Shown: in pieces, positions 6,660 through 11,071 of the stretch
Numbering within the stretch: the first letter of the stretch is position 1
Layout: every line of letters starts with the position of its first letter
From: Oscillospiraceae bacterium
GTDB taxonomy: Bacteria > Bacillota_A > Clostridia > Oscillospirales > Ruminococcaceae
NCBI GenBank assembly: GCA_017414145.1
Contig: JAFPQL010000273.1
Coordinates: forward strand, 1 to 11,071
Reading direction: 5' to 3'
DNA length: 11,071 nt
Notes under the pieces: generated by a model
Databases searched by the model: none
Seen by the model: only the letters and a program-made list of their open reading frames with translations
Told to the model about the DNA's origin: nothing
Position numbers and translations under genes: made by a program

Positions 6660-7895
6660 ATGTCATATTTCCGCTTCTTCCCGGATGTGATCTGGGTCAA
6701 GGGCAAGGTGCGCAGCACGCTCTACGAAATCACAGACCGCCGCGTGACGCAGTTTTCCGCAGCAGATACGGAGATTCTGTACTCCTTTGCAGAACGCAGC
6801 ATCGAGGAGACAAAGCAGATGTTTCCGTCCGCGTCCGTGGAAGCGCTGCTTGGCAGACTGATTGATTCCGCTGCCGGCTCCGTCTATGAGGGTGCCGTTT
6901 ACGCGGAGCCGTATCTGCCGCATATGCCCTTTGAACTCAAGGGCTATCTGGAGCCCGTCCTGACGATTGACGAGCTGACGCTGGAGCTATACCCGGCCGA
7001 TCCCTACGGGGTGCTGGACGACCGCCCGCTCCTGATTTTCCAGGGCTGCAACAGCTGCATTCCGTCCGATGTGCCGGAGCGCGATCCCGATGCAGTCGCC
7101 GCGGAAATCTGCGCGGAGCTGGATGAACTCAGCGAAATTCAGATCCGGCGTGTCTCGCTCCACATCGGGCAGCTTGCGGGACATGAGGCGGTCATCCGGC
7201 AGATTCTCACGCGCTGTGCGCACGGCGGAACGACTGCGGCGGAATTTGTGATGTACCTGCGGGAAATCGACAGGGATACCCTGCATTTTGCGGCGGAATC
7301 TGCAAACAGTACCCTTGTGATCTGCTGCACGGACGCGGAATGTCTCTCGGAGACCGCGAAAATCGGCGCGATTGCAGCAGAGGCGGCGGCGCTCGGCGTC
7401 CGCACCGTGCTGAGCGTGATCTATCCGCATCTGTCCGGCGGGGATCCGCATTCTGCCGTTGCGGCTGCGGCGGCATCGCTCGGACTGACGCTCCGCACAA
7501 CCGAGCTGCTCCGTTCGCCGGACGATCATGTTTATTCGGTCGGGCGCGGGGAATCGCGCCTTGAGGAAACGGACGGACAGGGCTTTTACGCCAGAGGCAA
7601 GTACAGCGTCTGCAAGTACGGCAAGCTGGCGGTCAATCTCAACGGCGTCATCGGCGGATGTCTGCATGACCGCGATACCTATCCGGCGCACAGCGGCATC
7701 TTTGATTTCCTGACGAAGAACGGACATCAGCAGGCATGGGAGGCGCCCAAGCGCCTGACACCGGTCTGCACGGACTGCGAAAACCGGTTTGCCTGCGTGG
7801 ACTGCCACACCGTCGAGCAGACGCTCTGCGGGCATCCGGAATATCTCAGCATGATCTGCGGCTACCGGACGGACAAGGGCGTCTGGACCGTCTGA
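6660..7895 (+). CDS. Pseudo-radical SAM protein with SPASM-like C-terminal domain
   Basis: A 411-residue partner protein of the maturase. The N-terminus (YFRFFPDVIWVKGKV, then TLYEI) resembles the start of SPASM-type peptide maturases. Where the radical SAM cluster motif would be expected (IFQGCNSCIP, residues 126-135) only C130 and C133 remain, so no CX3CX2C is present and ordinary SAM cleavage is unlikely. The C-terminus nevertheless keeps a SPASM-like cysteine array: C318-x10-G-x4-C334, then C370-x2-C373-x5-C379-x2-C382, followed by C390 and C400. The CX2CX5CX2C spacing is the same as in the adjacent maturase, suggesting common ancestry by duplication. Similar pseudo-rSAM proteins lie next to true maturases in some described RiPP systems (for example the GG-Bacteroidales type). 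A role as chaperone, precursor-recognition subunit or electron-transfer partner is inferred. The GGAAGG site before the ATG supports the start. The stop is 21 nt before the ABC ATPase gene. Confidence 0.8.
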   Translation: MSYFRFFPDVIWVKGKVRSTLYEITDRRVTQFSAADTEILYSFAERSIEETKQMFPSASVEALLGRLIDSAAGSVYEGAVYAEPYLPHMPFELKGYLEPVLTIDELTLELYPADPYGVLDDRPLLIFQGCNSCIPSDVPERDPDAVAAEICAELDELSEIQIRRVSLHIGQLAGHEAVIRQILTRCAHGGTTAAEFVMYLREIDRDTLHFAAESANSTLVICCTDAECLSETAKIGAIAAEAAALGVRTVLSVIYPHLSGGDPHSAVAAAAASLGLTLRTTELLRSPDDHVYSVGRGESRLEETDGQGFYARGKYSVCKYGKLAVNLNGVIGGCLHDRDTYPAHSGIFDFLTKNGHQQAWEAPKRLTPVCTDCENRFACVDCHTVEQTLCGHPEYLSMICGYRTDKGVWTV

Positions 7896-7916
7896 CAACA
7901 GGAGTGTGAGGGTTTC

Positions 7917-8639
7917 ATGGAACAAATTGCAGCGGTATCCGGCATCTGCAAGCAGTACGGCGGGGTGCAGGTGCTGAAGAATATCTCCTTTACGCTGAAC
8001 CGCGGCGACACGCTCGGCTATCTGGGGCCGAACGGTTCGGGCAAGACCACGACGCTCAAGGCGATGCTGGGGCTGGTGCGCTATGACAGCGGCGCGGTCA
8101 GCATCATGGGGCATGATGTCCGCAGGGACTACGGCAGCCTGTACGGGCAGATCGGCGTGCTGTTCGATGAAAACGGGCTCTACGAGCGCCTGACCGCCGC
8201 TGAAAACATGGACTTTTTCCTCTCCGCATACGGCAGACGCGATCTGCTGGGAGAGGCAAAGGAGCTGCTTGCCGCGCTCGATCTCGGTGACACCGGGAAG
8301 AAGCGCGTAGCGGCGTTTTCAAAGGGCATGAAGCGGAAGCTGGCTCTGGCGCGGGCAATGGCAATCCGGCCGCAGCTTCTGATGCTCGACGAACCGTTTG
8401 ACGGCATCGACATTGAGAACCGGTCGCGGGTCATCCGCATCCTGCGGGAATACCAGACGGCGCACGGCATCACGATGATGCTGACCACTCATGTCATGGC
8501 GGACATTGAGGAGCTGGCATCCAGACTGATCATTCTGAAAAAGGGCAGCCTGATCGCGGACGAAAGCATGGAGACCTTCGCGCAGCGCAGCGGTGCGACG
8601 CTGACCGAGAAATATCTGGAGGTTGTGCAGGATGAGTAA
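7917..8639 (+). CDS. ABC transporter ATP-binding protein (peptide export or self-protection)
   Basis: A 240-residue cytoplasmic ATPase of the ABC-2/bacteriocin-type exporter group. Walker A is GPNGSGKT (37-44), the signature motif is the variant FSKGMKRKL (134-142), Walker B is LLMLDEP (154-160) with catalytic Glu159, and the switch His is H192 (LTTH). The Q-loop region reads VLFDENGLY, lacking a clear Gln, as is common for this subfamily. It overlaps the permease gene by 8 nt, implying translational coupling. No peptidase (C39) domain is fused. It is expected to energise export of the mature peptide or to expel it from the producer's membrane as immunity; these cannot be told apart here. Confidence 0.93.
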   Translation: MEQIAAVSGICKQYGGVQVLKNISFTLNRGDTLGYLGPNGSGKTTTLKAMLGLVRYDSGAVSIMGHDVRRDYGSLYGQIGVLFDENGLYERLTAAENMDFFLSAYGRRDLLGEAKELLAALDLGDTGKKRVAAFSKGMKRKLALARAMAIRPQLLMLDEPFDGIDIENRSRVIRILREYQTAHGITMMLTTHVMADIEELASRLIILKKGSLIADESMETFAQRSGATLTEKYLEVVQDE

Positions 8640-9351
8640 GCGCTTTCAAAATGTGTTCCGGGCGTTTGTCCGCAAGGAGCTGACGGAGACACTGCATTCG
8701 ATGTTCTGGATTCTGCTGTTCAGCGTCATTGTCTCGAATGTGCTGCAATATGTGACGATGCAGGCGGTCAGTGACCTGAATCTGCCGCCGCAGGAGACGG
8801 CATTGCAGTTCGGCAGCATCATGATGTATATGTCGGTCATCATCATCATGTTTGTCGGCCACACGCTGATTAACCGCTATATCTACGAGGAGCGCACGAC
8901 GAAAACGATTCATGTGATGCTGTCCGGCGGCATGAGCAAGACCGCGATCTGGTGCGCGAAGCTCGCGGTCGCGTTTTTGCTGTGTATGATTTTATTGCTT
9001 TTATCCGTCGCGCTGAATTTCGCCGTCGCATATGTGCGGTACGGGCTGATTGTAAAGTTCACGGCGATGTCCGCCGTCATGACCTTTGTGACGATGCCGT
9101 TTCTGTGCTTCGGCATCCTGTCGCTGATTTCGGTCGCGTACTGGTATTTTAAGAACATGAATCTGTTCGGCATGATTTTCCCGATTGTCGCGTATCTCGG
9201 CGTCTGGAATCTGTCAATCCAGCTTGTCGGCATCAAAATACCGGAATATATTGTGCTGATTTCCGTGCTGCTCGGCATCGGCTGCTTTGCGGCGGCTGCC
9301 GTCTGTGTGCGGCTGATTCCGAAGGAGCGCATCGCCGGCGGAACACAGTGA
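8632..9351 (+). CDS. ABC-2 type transporter permease
   Basis: A 239-residue integral membrane protein with about six hydrophobic segments (roughly 24-44, 61-80, 110-134, 143-170, 176-193, 205-227). The cytoplasmic EERTTKTIHVML stretch (86-97) after the second segment is typical of ABC-2 permeases. The start at 8632 is preferred because GGAGG (8618-8622) lies 9 nt upstream; a TTG three codons earlier lacks this spacing. The overlap with the ATPase gene and matching size of the pair indicate a two-subunit transporter dedicated to this operon. The substrate is presumably the modified peptide. Confidence 0.9.
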   Translation: MSKRFQNVFRAFVRKELTETLHSMFWILLFSVIVSNVLQYVTMQAVSDLNLPPQETALQFGSIMMYMSVIIIMFVGHTLINRYIYEERTTKTIHVMLSGGMSKTAIWCAKLAVAFLLCMILLLLSVALNFAVAYVRYGLIVKFTAMSAVMTFVTMPFLCFGILSLISVAYWYFKNMNLFGMIFPIVAYLGVWNLSIQLVGIKIPEYIVLISVLLGIGCFAAAAVCVRLIPKERIAGGTQ

Positions 9352-9369
9352 AAAAAGGGGAGGATTCAC

Positions 9370-9819
9370 ATGGTTTTTCAATCCGAAACGGTGCGGCTGA
9401 CGCTGCCGTTTGACGAGACGAAGTGGCGTGCGCTGACGAATTATCAGGGCAGCTTCGTCACGCTCTTTGACCGCGAGGGCGCGCCGGAACCGGGCGGCAC
9501 ATCCAGCCTTGCCGTGATGCTCTACCCGAAAAACGAGCTTCCCATGCGCCAGATCTATCTGAACACGGTGCTGGAGCTGCGGCAGATGCTGACGGATTTT
9601 TCCGTCACGCCGCTGCACATCGGCGAGGACGCCTGCGAATTTGAGTATGAGGGCAATGTGCAGAACCTGCGGATGCGGTTTTGTCAGCGGATTTTCCGCG
9701 ATGACCTGATCTGTTCCGCGACTGGGGGCTGCGCTGCCGCAATCGCTGCGGAACAGCTCCCGCGCCTGAAAGAGCTTGCGGGGCAGATCCGGATTTCTGA
9801 AAGGAGTGTTTCATCATGA
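9370..9819 (+). CDS. Hypothetical soluble protein of the RiPP operon
   Basis: A 149-residue protein not recognised as a named family. It has no signal peptide or membrane segment. The alternation of short beta-like stretches (ETVRLTLPFDE, SSLAVMLYP, ACEFEYEGNV, MRFCQRIFRDDLICSATG) with a C-terminal helix (AAAIAAEQLPRLKELAGQI) is reminiscent of small PsbP/DcrB-like alpha+beta folds, but this is only an impression from pattern. A GGGGAGG ribosome site lies 7 nt before the ATG. Its stop overlaps the next start (ATGA), so the two are translationally coupled. Being last-but-one in the operon, after the transporter, it is a candidate immunity or accessory maturation protein. Confidence 0.75.
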   Translation: MVFQSETVRLTLPFDETKWRALTNYQGSFVTLFDREGAPEPGGTSSLAVMLYPKNELPMRQIYLNTVLELRQMLTDFSVTPLHIGEDACEFEYEGNVQNLRMRFCQRIFRDDLICSATGGCAAAIAAEQLPRLKELAGQIRISERSVSS

Positions 9820-9974
9820 AACAAAAGCTGTCACTGAAAAAAATCGTCATCCTGATCGCGGCGGCGGTCGGGACGGCACTGCTGGTCGTGGTCGGTGCAA
9901 AGCTGCTTGGCTATCAGGGCGGCGGCAATGACGGCGACACGAGCTGGTGGAATATGATGCACACTTTATTCTGA
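9816..9974 (+). CDS. Small single-span membrane peptide, last gene of the RiPP operon
   Basis: A 52-residue product starting at the ATGA overlap with the previous gene, with AAGGAG at 9801-9806. It has a basic N-terminus (MKQKLSLKK), one hydrophobic helix (about 10-32), then a Gly-rich linker (GYQGGGNDGD) and a short tail with adjacent tryptophans (TSWWNMMHTLF). The positive-inside rule puts the tail outside the cell. Possible roles are an immunity peptide, a small transporter subunit, or a precursor of an exported signalling peptide sensed by the downstream two-component system. Sequence alone does not choose among these. The operon terminator lies 36 nt after the stop. Confidence 0.7.
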   Translation: MKQKLSLKKIVILIAAAVGTALLVVVGAKLLGYQGGGNDGDTSWWNMMHTLF

Positions 9975-10009
9975 GGCAGATGCGCCTTTTCCGTTCTCAA
10001 CCCTTTCCA

Positions 10010-10050
10010 CACCCGTATCGGGACTCCGGTTTCGATACGGGTGCTTTTTT
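10010..10050 (+). terminator. Rho-independent terminator of the RiPP operon
   Basis: A perfect 11-bp stem, CACCCGTATCG (10010-10020) with CGATACGGGTG (10033-10043), encloses a 12-nt loop. It is followed by C and six Ts (10045-10050). It cleanly separates the peptide operon from the regulatory genes. Confidence 0.93.
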
Positions 10051-10077
10051 GCTGTCCGGCATCCGGCACAGAACGGC

Positions 10078-10106
10078 TTGACAAAAAACGGCATTTCGTG
10101 TATAAT
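10078..10106 (+). promoter_or_regulatory. Perfect consensus sigma-A promoter for the LytTR regulator operon
   Basis: TTGACA (10078-10083) and TATAAT (10101-10106) are separated by 17 bp, an exact consensus. The predicted 5' untranslated region is about 95 nt (10113-10209). It contains no riboswitch, terminator or LytTR half-site that I can recognise. Confidence 0.92.
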
Positions 10107-10209
10107 ACTGATAACTGTCTCACTGATTTCCTGATGTGACATGACGAACGAACAGACACTGCATCTAAATTTATAACGATATTGCTTTATATGTCAGGGG
10201 GTAATCCAT

Positions 10210-10908
10210 ATGAGAATTGCGATCTGTGACGACGACAGCTTTTTCCGCAGTCAGATCCGGCGATGTCTCTTACAGTACGATTCCGGTCTGGAGCTGACCG
10301 AGTTTTCCTCCGGAACCGCACTGTGCGAATCCGACGCGGAATTTGATGTGATCTTTCTCGACTTTGAAATGCCCGATCTGAACGGCATGGACACCGCACG
10401 ACGGCTGCGCTCCGCCGGACGGACCGACTACATCATTTTTCTGACCGCACACACCGAAATGATCTTTGAGGCCTTTTATGTCAGGGCGTTCCGCTTTCTG
10501 CAAAAGCCGCTTCAGCTTCCCGAAATGGCCGAGGCGCTGCGGGCGGTGCAGGCGGAAATCGCCGAGAACAGTGTGCTGATGGTCAGTGTCGGCGGCAGCA
10601 TTCTGCGGCTGCATTCGCGGGAGATTCTGTACCTTGAGGCATACGGCGACGGCGTGTTCATCTACCATGTGCAGGGCGATGTCTACGATGTGCATGAGCC
10701 GCTCAAGGCGGTTGCCGAACGCCTTTCTGCCGCGGAGTTTTTCCGGATTCACAAGTCCTACCTTGTCTCCATGCGCTATGTACAGGCGGTGCGCGGCGGG
10801 AATGTCCTGATGGACGACCAGACCGAGCTGCCGCTGGCGCGGAGAAATACCGCGGCGTTCAAATCCGCCTATCTGGACTATGTGCGGGCGCACGCCGGAG
10901 GAATCTGA
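10210..10908 (+). CDS. LytTR-family response regulator
   Basis: A 232-residue DNA-binding response regulator of the AgrA/LytR/VirR type. The receiver domain (1-115) has the acidic cluster D7-D8-D9, phosphoacceptor D51 (FLDFEMP), T79 (LTAH) and K99 (QKP). The LytTR domain (about 125-228) contains the characteristic REILYLEAYGD and FFRIHKSYLVSMRYV motifs. An AGGGGG ribosome site sits 8 nt before the ATG. Members of this family often control bacteriocin, peptide or virulence operons in response to exported peptides, so the adjacent RiPP operon is a plausible target. A candidate membrane kinase gene follows after 2 nt. Confidence 0.93.
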   Translation: MRIAICDDDSFFRSQIRRCLLQYDSGLELTEFSSGTALCESDAEFDVIFLDFEMPDLNGMDTARRLRSAGRTDYIIFLTAHTEMIFEAFYVRAFRFLQKPLQLPEMAEALRAVQAEIAENSVLMVSVGGSILRLHSREILYLEAYGDGVFIYHVQGDVYDVHEPLKAVAERLSAAEFFRIHKSYLVSMRYVQAVRGGNVLMDDQTELPLARRNTAAFKSAYLDYVRAHAGGI

Positions 10909-10910
10909 CC

Positions 10911-11071
10911 GTGAACGGCCTGCTGAAAGACATTGTCGATCTGATTGTCGAATGTACGAAGCTGATGCTCTGTCTGCGCGGATTCCTCGATTACAGCTTC
11001 CGGCCGTCCCGTGCGGCGGGCGGTGTGCTCTGCGGCAGCATCGCCGCGATGATTCTGCTGCACGCGCTGAA
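10911..11071 (+). CDS. Probable membrane sensor histidine kinase, 3'-truncated by window edge
   Basis: A GTG start at 10911, 2 nt after the response-regulator stop, with GGAGG at 10897-10901, opens a frame that runs off the right edge after 53 codons. The visible part has an amphipathic or hydrophobic N-terminal stretch (DIVDLIVECTKLMLCL) and a hydrophobic segment (about 36-53, GGVLCGSIAAMILLHAL). No kinase motif is in view. The kinase assignment rests on its position directly after a LytTR regulator, whose usual partner is an AgrC-like GHKL kinase with several membrane spans. It could instead be another small membrane protein. Confidence 0.55.
   Translation, partial: MNGLLKDIVDLIVECTKLMLCLRGFLDYSFRPSRAAGGVLCGSIAAMILLHAL

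Noticed and set aside
6987..8114. Long minus-strand open frame spanning two plus-strand operon genes
   Set aside because: It crosses the junction of two well-supported plus-strand genes and shows an Arg/Ala/His-rich composition typical of a shadow frame.
10270..10893. Minus-strand open frame opposite the LytTR regulator
   Set aside because: The plus-strand protein has all receiver and LytTR motifs; the antisense frame has no domain or start signals.

Overview
The window looks like a chromosomal segment of a gut Gram-positive bacterium of the Ruminococcus / Oscillospiraceae type. Two secreted proteins carry type I dockerin modules next to BspA-type (LRR_5) leucine-rich repeats, a combination typical of cellulosome-forming ruminococci. 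Shine-Dalgarno sites are strong, promoters are of the sigma-A type, and the coding DNA is fairly GC-rich with AT-rich intergenic patches. The species call is an inference from gene content.

Layout. (1) 1-574: the 3' part of a DnaC/IstB-like helicase-loader ATPase whose start lies off the left edge. (2) 575-871: a gene-free AT-rich spacer with three direct copies of an octamer 44 and 33 bp apart, and a promoter. (3) 872-3016: a secreted LRR_5 + transglutaminase-like + dockerin protein. (4) 3034-3077: a strong terminator between convergent genes. (5) 3104-4555 (minus): a second secreted LRR_5 + dockerin protein with its own consensus promoter. (6) 4556-4857: a divergent intergenic region holding that promoter, small inverted repeats, and the promoter of the next operon. 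(7) 4858-9974: a compact operon for a ribosomally made, radical-SAM-modified peptide. (8) 10010-10050: operon terminator. (9) 10078 to the right edge: a separately transcribed LytTR response regulator and the start of a likely membrane sensor kinase.

The central system is the RiPP operon. It encodes a 50-residue Cys/Gly/Ala-rich precursor without a single charged residue, a radical SAM/SPASM maturase, and a second protein that keeps SPASM-like cysteines but lacks the CX3CX2C cluster motif (a 'pseudo-radical SAM' partner). It continues with an ABC-2 type ATPase and permease, an unknown 149-residue soluble protein and a 52-residue single-span membrane peptide. The likely scheme is: the maturase installs thioether (sactipeptide-like) cross-links from the N-terminal cysteines to the C-terminal half, the pseudo-enzyme assists, the ABC pair exports or gives self-protection, and the last two small proteins act in immunity or signalling. 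The downstream LytTR regulator and kinase are good candidates for controlling the operon. The precursor has almost no leader (four residues before the first Cys) and the operon has no peptidase, which is unusual for this class and is the most interesting point in the window.
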